Below are positions 41,285-50,509 of a DNA stretch of 64,000 nucleotides, one piece after another. The position numbers and the translations under genes are program-made. The notes beneath the pieces were generated by a model. The model was given only the letters and a program-made list of their open reading frames with translations. It ran no database searches and was not told where the DNA came from. Origin of the DNA: Salinibacterium sp. UTAS2018 (GTDB taxonomy: Bacteria > Actinomycetota > Actinomycetes > Actinomycetales > Microbacteriaceae); NCBI RefSeq assembly GCF_004118935.1, contig NZ_CP035375.1:2356001-2420000 (forward strand), given 5' to 3'. Numbering within the stretch: position 1 is the stretch's first letter; every line of letters starts with the position of its first letter.

Positions 41285-43902
41285 ATCGCCGCAACTGGTA
41301 TTTAGCCATGAACTCCCTGATCGGGTTCTGGCTGGTGGCTGCCGCTGTGGTGGTCCTCATCCACCGGTTCGTGCCGCTCGGTGGATGGTTGATGCTGCAC
41401 CTACTGCTGCTCGGGGCGGTCAGCACGGCCATTCTGATCTGGAGTCAACACTTCGCCGACACCCTCCTGCGACGAAGTGCTTGGGGCGGGCGACGCTTTC
41501 ACGGGGTCAGGTTGGTCGCCCACACGGTGGGTGCCGCCGTCGTGGTTGCCGGGATGGTGGCGGATGTCTGGCCGCTGGTACTTGTTGGCGGATTCCTGGT
41601 CGGCCTGAATGCTACAGTTCACGCGGCCAGTTTGATCATCCAGGGCCGAGGGGGACTCCCGGCACGCTTCGCACCCCTCGTGCGGTACTACGTTTTCGCC
41701 GGAATTAGCCTGGCTGCCGGAGTGACGCTCGGCGTTATTTTGGCACGCACATCCCTTCCGCCAGAGCTCCACGACAGACTCATGGTCGGCCACCTCGGGG
41801 CGAACCTTCTCGGTTGGGTGGGGCTTACCGTCATCGGCACCGTCATCCTGCTGTGGCCGACAGTGCTGCACACCAGAGTGAGCGAGACGACGGATGCTTC
41901 GGCACGACGGGCGCTACCGCTTCTCGTTTCGGGGGTGGGAGTTTTTGTTACCGGGAGCATTGTCGGGATCCCGTTGGTCGTCGCAGTCGCGGTGGTGATC
42001 TACTTGGCGGGCTTCGGGATGATTGTGGTCGAGGGCATCCGGGCGTGGCGGGCATCTCCACCAACCACGTATGCCGCCTGGAGCATTGCGGCGGCGGTCG
42101 GTTGGTTGCTGGTGTGCACCGTTGCCCTTGGAGCGATCGTTGTTTTTGCCCCCAGTTGGGAAGACGCGGGGGAAGGGCTCGACTGGCTAGCGGCACCATT
42201 TGCGGTCGGATTCGCCGCCCAGATCGTGCTCGGGGCGCTCAGTTACCTGCTCCCCGTGGTTCTTGGTGGCGGGCCTTCCGCGGCGAGAGCGACGGCAGCA
42301 GAACTCGATCGGGGCGCGTTCTTTCGAGTTCTCATCATCAATGCCGGCATAGTGCTCTATCTGCTTCCGGTGCCGAGTTTGGTTGCCGTAGTTGTCTCGT
42401 TTGTTGTCTTCGCCACGTTGTTGTCGTTCCTGGTGTTGGCAATCCGCGCGGTGCGGGCGGGAACGAACGCTCGTGGCGGTCCGACTGTTCCGGTGGATGC
42501 TGCGGACGCGTCGGCGCGCACGGCTGGCGCACCGAAACGGCACAGCGGCGCGGCGCTGTTGGCGGTGGGAACCCTTCTGGTGGCGACGACGTTGGGTATC
42601 GCTCTGGATCCGGCATCCGCGGGCCTATCGATGGAGGCCAACGCCCCCACCATTAAGCCAACGGGCAATACGACAACCGTCGAAATTTCAATGAACAACA
42701 TGCGCTTCACGCCGGACACCATCGAAGTTCCGGCCGGTGACCGCCTCGTGATCGAACTCTCCAACGTCGACACGGTAACCCACGATCTTGTGCTCGAGAA
42801 CGGGGCCACCTCGGGCCGGGTTTCTGCAGGGAAAGCGGCGACAGTGGATGCCGGCGTAATTGCCGCGAACGTGGATGGTTGGTGTTCCATCGCGGGGCAC
42901 CGACAGATGGGGATGGTGCTCACCATTGTCGTCACCGGCGGTGCGGTTGGCGATGCGTCCGGTGATGCTGAGATGCCGGGTGATCATGGGAGCGGTGATT
43001 CCGACGGGCCGTCAGCCGCTGAGGATCTCGACCTGATGGCGCAACCCGCAGCCGGTTTCACTGCGCGGGATGCGACCCTGCCGCCGGCGTCATCCGCGAC
43101 CGTCCGTAATGTGGCGCTGTCGGCGCAGGATCGTGAGGTGGAGGTATCGCCCGGAGTTACCCAGACCCTGTGGACCTTCAACGGAACCGCACCGGGTCCG
43201 ACCCTGCGCGGCAACGTCGGCGATAAGTTCAACATCACTTTGGTGAATGATGCCGACATCGGCCACTCGATCGATTTCCATGCTGGCTCACTTGCTCCGG
43301 ATCAGCCGATGCGCACAATCGACCCCGGCGAGAGTCTCAGCTTCAGCTTCACCGCCACGCGGTCTGGTATTTGGCTCTATCACTGCTCGACCGCCCCCAT
43401 GTCTGTGCATATCGCTAACGGCATGTTTGGGGCAGTCATCATCGACCCGCCAGGGATTGCGCAGGTGGATCGCGAGTTTATCGTTGTGCAGTCTGAGCTC
43501 TATTTGGGGCCGCAGGGTGGCACGGCGGATGCCGCGAAAGTGCAGACACAAATGCCCGACCTGGTCGTTTTCAACGGTTACGCAAACCAGTATCGGCATG
43601 ATCCGCTAGAGGCGAAGGTCGGTGAGCGAGTTCGAGTGTGGGTACTGGATGCTGGCCCCAACCTGCCGAGTTCGTTCCACATCGTGGGCGGACAGTTCGA
43701 CACCGTCTATTCGGAGGGCGACTACCGTCTGAAAGAGGGTGGCAGCACCGGTACCGGAGGATCTCAGTCGCTCGGTCTGCTGCCGGCCCAGGGCGGTTTT
43801 GTTGAGCTGGTGTTCCCCGAGGCCGGGAACTACCCGTTCATAACCCATACGATGTCGGATGCCGAGCGTGGAGCGTTCGGGCTGTTCCGGGTCACGGACT
43901 AG
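41281..43902 (+). CDS. nirK: Copper nitrite reductase fused to membrane domain and extra cupredoxin
   Basis: 873 residues. Residues 1-440: about eleven membrane segments, NnrS-like. About 460-560: a cupredoxin with type 1 copper ligands His (VTHDLVLE), Cys and His (GWCSIAGHRQ) and Met. About 594-873: NirK. In the NirK part, type 1 ligands are HC...H...M in LYHCSTAPMSVHIANGM. Type 2 ligands are His of SIDFH, His of LYHC and His of ITHTMSDAE. Catalytic Asp (SIDFH) and His (SFHIVGGQ) are both present. It should reduce nitrite to NO outside the membrane, with electrons possibly passing through the extra cupredoxin. Standard NirK has only 340-380 residues. Confidence 0.85.
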   Translation: MNRRNWYLAMNSLIGFWLVAAAVVVLIHRFVPLGGWLMLHLLLLGAVSTAILIWSQHFADTLLRRSAWGGRRFHGVRLVAHTVGAAVVVAGMVADVWPLVLVGGFLVGLNATVHAASLIIQGRGGLPARFAPLVRYYVFAGISLAAGVTLGVILARTSLPPELHDRLMVGHLGANLLGWVGLTVIGTVILLWPTVLHTRVSETTDASARRALPLLVSGVGVFVTGSIVGIPLVVAVAVVIYLAGFGMIVVEGIRAWRASPPTTYAAWSIAAAVGWLLVCTVALGAIVVFAPSWEDAGEGLDWLAAPFAVGFAAQIVLGALSYLLPVVLGGGPSAARATAAELDRGAFFRVLIINAGIVLYLLPVPSLVAVVVSFVVFATLLSFLVLAIRAVRAGTNARGGPTVPVDAADASARTAGAPKRHSGAALLAVGTLLVATTLGIALDPASAGLSMEANAPTIKPTGNTTTVEISMNNMRFTPDTIEVPAGDRLVIELSNVDTVTHDLVLENGATSGRVSAGKAATVDAGVIAANVDGWCSIAGHRQMGMVLTIVVTGGAVGDASGDAEMPGDHGSGDSDGPSAAEDLDLMAQPAAGFTARDATLPPASSATVRNVALSAQDREVEVSPGVTQTLWTFNGTAPGPTLRGNVGDKFNITLVNDADIGHSIDFHAGSLAPDQPMRTIDPGESLSFSFTATRSGIWLYHCSTAPMSVHIANGMFGAVIIDPPGIAQVDREFIVVQSELYLGPQGGTADAAKVQTQMPDLVVFNGYANQYRHDPLEAKVGERVRVWVLDAGPNLPSSFHIVGGQFDTVYSEGDYRLKEGGSTGTGGSQSLGLLPAQGGFVELVFPEAGNYPFITHTMSDAERGAFGLFRVTD

Positions 43903-44023
43903 CTTCCGGCCCTGCGCGCGCCAGCAATCACTGGTTGGGGTGGCAGCGAGCGGCGCCACGCTAGAATTCTGCCGAGCGAAGGTGACGTTCTCGTGCTAGT
44001 CCGTGCAAGGAGGTAGGTCTGTG

Positions 44024-44602
44024 ATGAATGCCGTTCCTGCAACTCGCGTGGATGTTGAACGCAATCGCCGCATTCTTCTCGATGCGGCCGCCGTTGCGCT
44101 CGCGCTCGATCCAGACGCGACTCTGGGTGATGTCGCCCGCCGTGCCGGATTGGCGAGAGCGACCCTGTATCGCCACTTCAGCAATCGGGAGAGCTTGCTT
44201 GATGCGCTGCGTGATGATGCCGTGGAGTGCGCGAGAGAAGTTGTTGACGGAGCCCAGGTCGGCTACGGAACGGCTTTGGAAGCACTCCGTAGAGTCGTGG
44301 AGGGCATCGTCTCACTAGGTGCACGGTTTCGGCCATTGCTCCTTGAGGGGGCGGCTCAGGATCCCGAATTCTTGCGCCGCCGCGAAGAAGCGTTTATGCC
44401 GGTTGCGATGATCGTTCAGCGGGGGCAGCGGGCCGGCCACATCAGGGCTGATATCTCGGTGCTCTGGATTGTCACGGCGCTGATGGCGTTGTTGGCGGCA
44501 GCGGTACGACTGGAGGGGAAGCTTTCCGAGGAAGAAATCGTCGAGCTTGTGTTTGGGACACTGTCTTGCGGTGTTCAGGAAACGCCCAGCGCGGAAAACT
44601 AG
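44024..44602 (+). CDS. TetR-family regulator
   Basis: A 192-residue repressor. The N-terminal HTH reads RNRRILLDAAAVALALDPDA...VARRAGLARATLYRHFSNRE, standard for TetR; the C-terminal ligand domain is not diagnostic. An unusually strong AAGGAGGT at 44007-44014 lies ahead of both a GTG (44021) and an ATG (44024). It sits 32 bases before the flavin monooxygenase gene in the same direction and probably regulates it. Confidence 0.85.
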   Translation: MNAVPATRVDVERNRRILLDAAAVALALDPDATLGDVARRAGLARATLYRHFSNRESLLDALRDDAVECAREVVDGAQVGYGTALEALRRVVEGIVSLGARFRPLLLEGAAQDPEFLRRREEAFMPVAMIVQRGQRAGHIRADISVLWIVTALMALLAAAVRLEGKLSEEEIVELVFGTLSCGVQETPSAEN

Positions 44603-44634
44603 ACGCCAGTGTCTCGTTTCTGTAGCATTGGGGC

Positions 44635-46257
44635 ATGACAGCGAACTCGATCCACCCCCGAGAGAAGTCGACGACTGAGAGAGTTGACGACGCTACCGAC
44701 GTCGATGTTCTCGTGGTCGGGGCGGGTCCGACTGGCCTCACCGCCGCCGTAGAGGCTCTTCGTCACGGACTGACCGTTCGCATCGTGGAGCGCAAGCCGC
44801 AGCGCGGCGTATTCTCCAAAGCTTTAGTGGTGCACGCTCGCACAATGGAGGTGTTCGCCGTCATGGGGATCGACGGTGATATCCGCAAAGCCGGAACGCC
44901 GTTCGCGGCCCTCAACCTCCACTTCAATAACCGGAAGAAGCGCGTGCACGTCGACCTCCTTGCCCAGCCTTGGGGAGATACCGCTTTTCCATTCTGGCTT
45001 TCTGTGCCGCAACATGACACCGAGAGAGTTCTCGAGAATCGCCTTAACGACCTTGGTGGACAGGTGGAATGGTCTACCGGCCTGCATCAACTAACGGATC
45101 ACGGAAGCTATGTTGAGGCCACGCTAGTAACCGACACCGACCCGGTAGCTAACAGCAAGACCAGTGTCATCCGGGCGGGGTGGGTGATCGGATGTGATGG
45201 TGGCAGAAGTACTGTCCGCGAGCAGGCGGGAATCGCCCTCAAGCGCACCGGTGCTGGAGCCACTTTCCTTCTGGCGGATGTGAAGACCACCAGCGACCTC
45301 ATCGAGGATGAGGGGCATATGTTCCTCGCGCCCGAGGGGTTGCTTATTCTCGTGCCAATGCCGGAGCCTCGCCGATGGAGGATGATCGCCCACGTGCCGT
45401 CTGGCGCCGAGAACCTATTGGGCTCCGTCGATGCCGCCCAACTTGATGCGCTTATTTCTGACCGAGCAGGCATCACGTTCGGTGCACACGATGTCACTTG
45501 GACATCCCAGTTCGACCTCAGCCACGGTGTGGCCGACCGCTTCCGTTCCGGCAGGGTTGTCCTGGCTGGTGATGCCGCGCACATCCACAGCCCCGTTGGC
45601 GGGCAGGGCCTGAACACTGGAGTGCAAGACGCCCACAACGTGATGTGGCGGATCGCTGAATCACGGGCCGCTACGCCAGAACGTGCAGAAGAGTTATTGG
45701 CCGAGTATGAGAGTGAGCGTCAGGGCACTGCTGGTGCGATGGTGGGCGGCGTCGCGCGCATGACCGCGCTGATGACTTCGCCGCGCTTCATCGCTCGACG
45801 AATCCGTAGTCTGGTTGCGCCAATTGTGGTGTCACGACCGTTCGTGCAAGCGAAACTTGCCCGAGGCGTCGGGATGCTCAACCTCTCATATTCACAGCGC
45901 CGACACATCCGTGGCTCCGGAAAGTGGGGTGCGGGCAACCGCCTGCCCAATCCGTCCCTTCGTGATGGAGGGCGGCTCTATGACCGAGTTTCGAAGACCG
46001 GTTACAGCTGGGTAGTCTTCAGCAACCACGCAGTGACAGCGGATGCTGGTGATGGCAGTACACCGCGTTGGATGGGGTTGCCAGTGGTTGTGTTGGACGA
46101 GTCAGACCTTCAGCACGGCGAGACGAGTCCGCGCTCCGCTGCTGTTGTGTTGGTTCGACCGGATCGCTACATTGCTGCGGCTGGAGCCGACCCCGACTCT
46201 TTGGGCTATGCCGTGCCGAGTCGGGGTAGGTTGTTGCGTGCCGAGCACGGCAACTAG
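44635..46257 (+). CDS. FAD-dependent aromatic monooxygenase (PheA/TfdB type)
   Basis: A 540-residue group A flavin hydroxylase. The FAD motif VDVLVVGAGPTGLTAAVEAL is at residue 23. The middle motif VIGCDGGRSTVREQAGI (DG) and the third motif VVLAGDAAHIHSPVGGQGLN (GD) are intact. It probably hydroxylates a phenolic or polyketide-like compound with NAD(P)H and O2. The C-terminal thioredoxin-like region is short. It follows a TetR gene that may respond to the substrate. Confidence 0.87.
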   Translation: MTANSIHPREKSTTERVDDATDVDVLVVGAGPTGLTAAVEALRHGLTVRIVERKPQRGVFSKALVVHARTMEVFAVMGIDGDIRKAGTPFAALNLHFNNRKKRVHVDLLAQPWGDTAFPFWLSVPQHDTERVLENRLNDLGGQVEWSTGLHQLTDHGSYVEATLVTDTDPVANSKTSVIRAGWVIGCDGGRSTVREQAGIALKRTGAGATFLLADVKTTSDLIEDEGHMFLAPEGLLILVPMPEPRRWRMIAHVPSGAENLLGSVDAAQLDALISDRAGITFGAHDVTWTSQFDLSHGVADRFRSGRVVLAGDAAHIHSPVGGQGLNTGVQDAHNVMWRIAESRAATPERAEELLAEYESERQGTAGAMVGGVARMTALMTSPRFIARRIRSLVAPIVVSRPFVQAKLARGVGMLNLSYSQRRHIRGSGKWGAGNRLPNPSLRDGGRLYDRVSKTGYSWVVFSNHAVTADAGDGSTPRWMGLPVVVLDESDLQHGETSPRSAAVVLVRPDRYIAAAGADPDSLGYAVPSRGRLLRAEHGN

Positions 46258-46261
46258 CTGA

Positions 46262-48292
46262 TTAGCGCCCGAGCGTACGTCGCGCAGCTTCCAGCACGGC
46301 GTCCAAGGTGATTCCGCGACGAGCCATGACTTGGGCACCGGACCCAGATTCCCCGAACTCTTCGATGCTCACAACTTCGCCCTCGAGGCCAACCCAGCGG
46401 TACCAGCCGTCGCCGCGCCCAGCCTCTACCGCGACTCGTGCGGCGATCGAGGCGGGCAGTACAGACTCGCGGTAGGACGCATCGCTCGCTGCGAACCACT
46501 CAACACTCGGCATTGAGATGACACGTGCCGAGAAGCCTTCCGCGGCCAGAGCTTCCGCTGCCTCTAGAGCAAGGGCTACTTCACTGCCGGTGGCGATGAG
46601 CGCGAGATCGAGACCGTCGCCGTGCTGCCAGGCAACGTAACCTCCGTGGGCAACTTTCGCATCCAAGTCATCACGATCATGAAGAACGGGAACATCCTGA
46701 CGAGAGAAAATCAGAGCGGTCGGGCCTGCGGGCTGGGCGATCAGGCGCTTCCAGACCGACACAACTTCTGCGGCATCCGCGGGGCGCACCACATCGAGCC
46801 CGGGCACGGTGCGCAACGACGCAATCTGCTCTACCGGCTGATGCGTTGGGCCATCCTCGCCAACCGCAACGCTGTCGTGCGTGAACACATAAACAACAGG
46901 CAACTGCATGAGGGCAGCGAGGCGGATGCTCGGCCGCATGTAATCACTGAATACGAGGTACGTCGACGCGAACGGTCGCCACGGCCCCTGAATTGCGATG
47001 CCATTGAGTATTGCTGCCATGGCGTGCTCACGAATCCCGAAGCGGATGAATTCGCCACCGGGGTTGCTCGCGGTCACGGCGGAGCCGGGCACCTCCACAC
47101 CGGTTGATCCGGCCAGGTCTGCGGAGCCGCCCCACAGTGATGTCACGTTCTGGAGTGCCTTGATAGCGACACTGTTGAGTTTGCGAGTGGCAGAGGGGGT
47201 GCCGACGGCCGGCAGCACGATCTCGTTCAGTGCGCTGAGCGAGGCTGAGGCGTTGGGGTTGCGGAATGCGTGCCAGGTGCGCGCTGCCTCTGGCTCTGTA
47301 GCTTTCCAGACGGAGAGTGCTGCGTTCCATTCGTCTTCGAGGGCTTGCCCTCGGGCCACGGCGCCGCGCGCAAACCCGAGGCCGTTGTCGGTTACGAGGT
47401 CGTCGAGCGAAGCGTCTGCAGTGAACCCGAGAACTGTCTTGATCGCCGCAACGTCATCGGCGCCGAAGCCGCCGGAGTGGGCTGCGGGCTTGCCCGAGAA
47501 CTTAGCGGAGGGGGTGCCGATCACGCTGCGCAGGGCCACAAACGTGGGGCGGCCATCCCGCGACTTGGCTTCATGGAGAACGGATTCGATTTCGTCAAGA
47601 TTGCTCGCGTCGGTGATCTCGAGAACGCGCCATCCGTAGGCGGCGTAGCGTGCGCGAACATCTTCGCTGAAAGCGGCTTCGCCGGTGGAGTCGATTGTGA
47701 CGTTGTTGTCGTCCCAGATCACTACGAGGTTGTCGAGGCCCAGCGTGCCGGCCAGGCTTGAGGCTTCGCCGCTGACACCTTCTTGCATGCAGCCATCTCC
47801 GGCTATCACCCAGGTGGTGGTGTCGAGCAGGGTGTTGGAGGGGGCGAAGAGGGCGCGCTCGCGCCGCGCAGCAATGGCCATTCCCACTGCAGAGGCAACG
47901 CCCTGACCGAGCGGGCCGGTGCTCATTTCAACGCCAGGAGTGTGCCCGAGCTCCGGATGCCCGGGAGTGCGGCTATCGAGGGTGCGGCTTTTGGCCAATT
48001 CGTCGAGCTCAAGCCCGTACCCCGTCAGAAACAGCTGCACGTAAAGCAGCAGGCTGGCGTGGCCGGCGGAGAGCACGAGGCGGTCGCGCCCGAGCCACTG
48101 GGGGTTGTTGGGGTTGTGGCGCAGTATCCGTTGGTAGAGCACGTGCGCGAGTGGTGCCAGCGCCATTGCGGTTCCGCCGTGGCCGTGGCCTTTGGCTTGC
48201 ACCACGTGGGCGGGGATGGCGATGGCTGCGCGCAGGGAATCCGCTTCAGCGGGAGTGATGTTTCCTGAAAAGGGGAGGCCGGTTTCTGACAT
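46262..48292 (-). CDS. tkt: Transketolase
   Basis: A 676-residue ThDP enzyme of the pentose phosphate pathway. The N-terminal domain has GHGHGGTAMALAPLAHVLY, 'STGPLGQGVASAVGMAIA' and the cofactor motif GDGCMQEGVSGEASSLAG...WDDNNVT. The pyrimidine domain has 'TYLVFSDYMRPSIRLAALM' and the 'HDSVAVGEDGPTHQPVEQ' block. It is divergent from a ROK regulator and a PTS of the ascorbate class, which suggests a pathway-specific copy working on a pentose-derived intermediate, rather than the housekeeping gene. Start ATG at 48292; a GTG three codons earlier is possible. Confidence 0.9.
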   Translation of the reverse strand: MSETGLPFSGNITPAEADSLRAAIAIPAHVVQAKGHGHGGTAMALAPLAHVLYQRILRHNPNNPQWLGRDRLVLSAGHASLLLYVQLFLTGYGLELDELAKSRTLDSRTPGHPELGHTPGVEMSTGPLGQGVASAVGMAIAARRERALFAPSNTLLDTTTWVIAGDGCMQEGVSGEASSLAGTLGLDNLVVIWDDNNVTIDSTGEAAFSEDVRARYAAYGWRVLEITDASNLDEIESVLHEAKSRDGRPTFVALRSVIGTPSAKFSGKPAAHSGGFGADDVAAIKTVLGFTADASLDDLVTDNGLGFARGAVARGQALEDEWNAALSVWKATEPEAARTWHAFRNPNASASLSALNEIVLPAVGTPSATRKLNSVAIKALQNVTSLWGGSADLAGSTGVEVPGSAVTASNPGGEFIRFGIREHAMAAILNGIAIQGPWRPFASTYLVFSDYMRPSIRLAALMQLPVVYVFTHDSVAVGEDGPTHQPVEQIASLRTVPGLDVVRPADAAEVVSVWKRLIAQPAGPTALIFSRQDVPVLHDRDDLDAKVAHGGYVAWQHGDGLDLALIATGSEVALALEAAEALAAEGFSARVISMPSVEWFAASDASYRESVLPASIAARVAVEAGRGDGWYRWVGLEGEVVSIEEFGESGSGAQVMARRGITLDAVLEAARRTLGR

Positions 48293-48330
48293 ACCTGACA
48301 CTTTGGTCTACTTGTGTACTAAAGTCAACG

Positions 48331-48350
48331 TGTGCAGAAAGATCTGCACA
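48331..48350. promoter_or_regulatory. 20-bp palindrome in the tkt/ROK divergent region
   Basis: TGTGCAGA and TCTGCACA are perfect inverted copies separated by four bases. A second, weaker element AAGTAGAC occurs inverted on both sides (about 48308-48316 and 48357-48365). Likely binding site of the ROK regulator. Confidence 0.55.
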
Positions 48351-48402
48351 GTCACGAAGTAGACTTTCCGTCACGGTCGGTCACAATGCGGAGGACAAAG
48401 CT

Positions 48403-49599
48403 ATGGCGCACGTGATCTCGACGGGTTCTGGCGTCGTGCTTGATCTCATCCGTTCAGCCCAGGCGACCACCCGCTCGGATCTCATCGCGCAGCTGGGCTG
48501 GTCGCGAATCACGCTCGCGCGTCGCCTCGATGAGCTGCTGAACGCGGAGATCATCGTCAGCGCCGGCCAGTCTGACTCCCGCGGCGGGCGCCCGCCCGAA
48601 GAGTTTGTCGTCAACAAAGATGCCGGTCTGCTGCTCGCGATGGATATCGGTGGCTCGCACTCACGCCTCGCCATCACCGACCTGGTGTCGAACATCCTTC
48701 TCGAAGACGAAGCCGATATCGGGCTCAGTCATGGCCCCGACGACATCTTCGACTGGAGCTGTCAGGTTTTCGATCACCTACTCGCCAGACTCGGCAAGTC
48801 GCGCGCAGATGTGCGCGGAATCGGTGTCGGCGTTCCCGGCCCCGTCGATCCGACTAGCGGCCGAATCGCCTCGCCGCAGGTCAATGCCCAGTGGGCGGAT
48901 GTCATTGTCAAAGATTATTTCCCGGACGATTTTCGGGCGGTGTTCGCTGTTGATCGCGACGTCAACATTCTCGCAGTCGCTGAGCATCGCTTGGGGTGGC
49001 CGGAGCACGCTGATGCCATCGTTCTGAAGGTCGGAATGGGCATCGGTTGCGGTCTTGTTCTTGACGGCCGTGTTTATCACGGTGGTCGTGGTGGGGCGGG
49101 AGATCTTGCGCACTCGCCCGTCGGCGGCGACGAGGAGTGCCTGTGCGGACGAGTCGGATGCCTCGATACGGTGGCCAGCGGCCGTGCGATCAAACGCGAG
49201 CTGCACGCGCGGGGAACTTCGGTGCGCACGAGTGCTGACATTGTGGAGCTGGCCTCCAGCGACCATCCGGGAGTTGCCCAAATTTTGGCACATGCTGGAA
49301 GCCAAATCGGTGAGGCGCTGCTCGACCCGGTCGCGTTGCTGAACCCTTCTGCTGTGGTCGTGGGCGGCAATATCGCGCACGCGGGAGCAATCTTCCTTGA
49401 CCCCATCCGCGAGCGACTGCTGCAGGACGCTACCACCTTCTCTCGCCGTGATCTCGTGGTGATTCCCGCCAAGTTGGGGCATCAGGCAGGTGTCATTGGG
49501 GCGTCGCTTATTGCGCAGGACGCACTTTTCGAGCCGGATCGCATTAGCCGGTTGACCAGAGAAGACGATGCTTCTTTGGCGAAATACGGCGAGAAATAG
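48403..49599 (+). CDS. ROK-family transcriptional regulator
   Basis: A 398-residue protein. The N-terminal winged helix (TTRSDLIAQLGWSRITLARR) precedes a ROK kinase-like domain with the phosphate motif MDIGGSHSRLAI and the zinc motif CLCGRVGCLDTVASGRA, in which the three Cys and preceding His region are intact. The strong GGAGG lies eight bases before the ATG. It sits between a divergent transketolase gene and the PTS genes, so it likely senses the PTS sugar or its phosphate. Confidence 0.88.
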   Translation: MAHVISTGSGVVLDLIRSAQATTRSDLIAQLGWSRITLARRLDELLNAEIIVSAGQSDSRGGRPPEEFVVNKDAGLLLAMDIGGSHSRLAITDLVSNILLEDEADIGLSHGPDDIFDWSCQVFDHLLARLGKSRADVRGIGVGVPGPVDPTSGRIASPQVNAQWADVIVKDYFPDDFRAVFAVDRDVNILAVAEHRLGWPEHADAIVLKVGMGIGCGLVLDGRVYHGGRGGAGDLAHSPVGGDEECLCGRVGCLDTVASGRAIKRELHARGTSVRTSADIVELASSDHPGVAQILAHAGSQIGEALLDPVALLNPSAVVVGGNIAHAGAIFLDPIRERLLQDATTFSRRDLVVIPAKLGHQAGVIGASLIAQDALFEPDRISRLTREDDASLAKYGEK

Positions 49600-49708
49600 C
49601 CACTTAGGGATATTCGTAGACATAAGTCCTGTTGGGGGACTAGGCTCACAAGCGCCCAGCGCGCTCATTAAGTGAGTGCGTGAACGACCGGTGAGAGAGC
49701 AGGATGCA

Positions 49709-50161
49709 GTGAGCGACACCTTGGCCGACGAACTCAGCGACGACGCGATCGTCTTGCACGCTGACGCGAGCGACTGGCGTTCCGCCGTTCGCATTGCCGG
49801 CGATGCCCTCGTCGCCACCGGTTCAACCACCGACGAATACACCGCCGAAATGATCCGCGCCGTCGAAGAACTCGGGCCATACATCGTTATCGCACCGTCA
49901 ATCGCACTGGCACATTCGCGACCGTCGCCTGCCGTGCTTAAGACGGGACTCAGCTGGGTCAGTTTGGCGACTCCGGTCGAATTCGGCCACTCGGCTAACG
50001 ACCCCGTTCGACTCATCGTCGGTCTCGCGGCCGTCGACCACGATTCACACCTCGCCACCATGTCGAATCTCGCCGGAGTGCTCAGCGGCGATCTCGACCG
50101 CCTCCTTGAGGCGACCTCCGCAGAACAACTCCGGGAAATCATCCGAGAGAACACGCAGTAA
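49709..50161 (+). CDS. PTS system EIIA component, mannitol/ascorbate-type
   Basis: A 150-residue phosphocarrier of the PTS_IIA_2 family. The phospho-accepting His is His69 in IAPSIALAHSRPSP. The GTG at 49709 follows an AGGA; an upstream in-frame GTG at 49676 would add 11 mostly charged residues. It accepts phosphate from HPr and passes it to the EIIB encoded 28 bases downstream. This is the first gene of the three-gene PTS. Confidence 0.85.
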   Translation: MSDTLADELSDDAIVLHADASDWRSAVRIAGDALVATGSTTDEYTAEMIRAVEELGPYIVIAPSIALAHSRPSPAVLKTGLSWVSLATPVEFGHSANDPVRLIVGLAAVDHDSHLATMSNLAGVLSGDLDRLLEATSAEQLREIIRENTQ

Positions 50162-50189
50162 ACCACTCTCGAAATCGAAAGGCAAAGAC

Positions 50190-50465
50190 ATGAAGATCGT
50201 TGCGGTCTGTGGAATGGGTATCGGTACCTCCGTGCTCCTCAAGATGAATGCAGAGAAAGTTCTTCGCACCCTCGGTGTCGACGCCGATGTCGAGGCTGCC
50301 GATATCGGTGTGGCTCGCGGTATGGCACGCGACGCACAGATCGTACTGACCTCGGAAGAGTTTGCCGACGAGATCGGCGAGGTTCCTGCGAACGTCATCA
50401 TTATCGACAACTTCTTCGACCTCGAAGAGATCACAGCAAAGCTCAAGGCAGCGCTGCCCGAATAA
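50190..50465 (+). CDS. PTS system EIIB component, ascorbate/galactitol type
   Basis: A 91-residue PTS_IIB protein with the phosphocysteine loop VAVCGMGIGTSVLLKM (Cys7). The rest is a small alpha/beta domain ending in FFDLEEITAKLKAAL. GAAAGGCAAAGAC precedes the ATG. It transfers phosphate to the sugar bound in EIIC. A longer frame exists upstream, but it overlaps EIIA and is not PTS-like. Confidence 0.88.
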   Translation: MKIVAVCGMGIGTSVLLKMNAEKVLRTLGVDADVEAADIGVARGMARDAQIVLTSEEFADEIGEVPANVIIIDNFFDLEEITAKLKAALPE

Positions 50466-50509
50466 CGCTTCACCTTTTCGCCTAACCAACAAACTCAAGG
50501 GAGAACACA

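Noticed and set aside
44003..44023. Earlier GTG start for the TetR gene
   Set aside because: The Shine-Dalgarno AAGGAGGT lies inside this stretch, which places the start at 44021 or 44024.
48778..50166. 462-codon leftward frame over the ROK and EIIA genes
   Set aside because: Overlaps two well-supported genes on the other strand; Ser/Arg-rich shadow composition.
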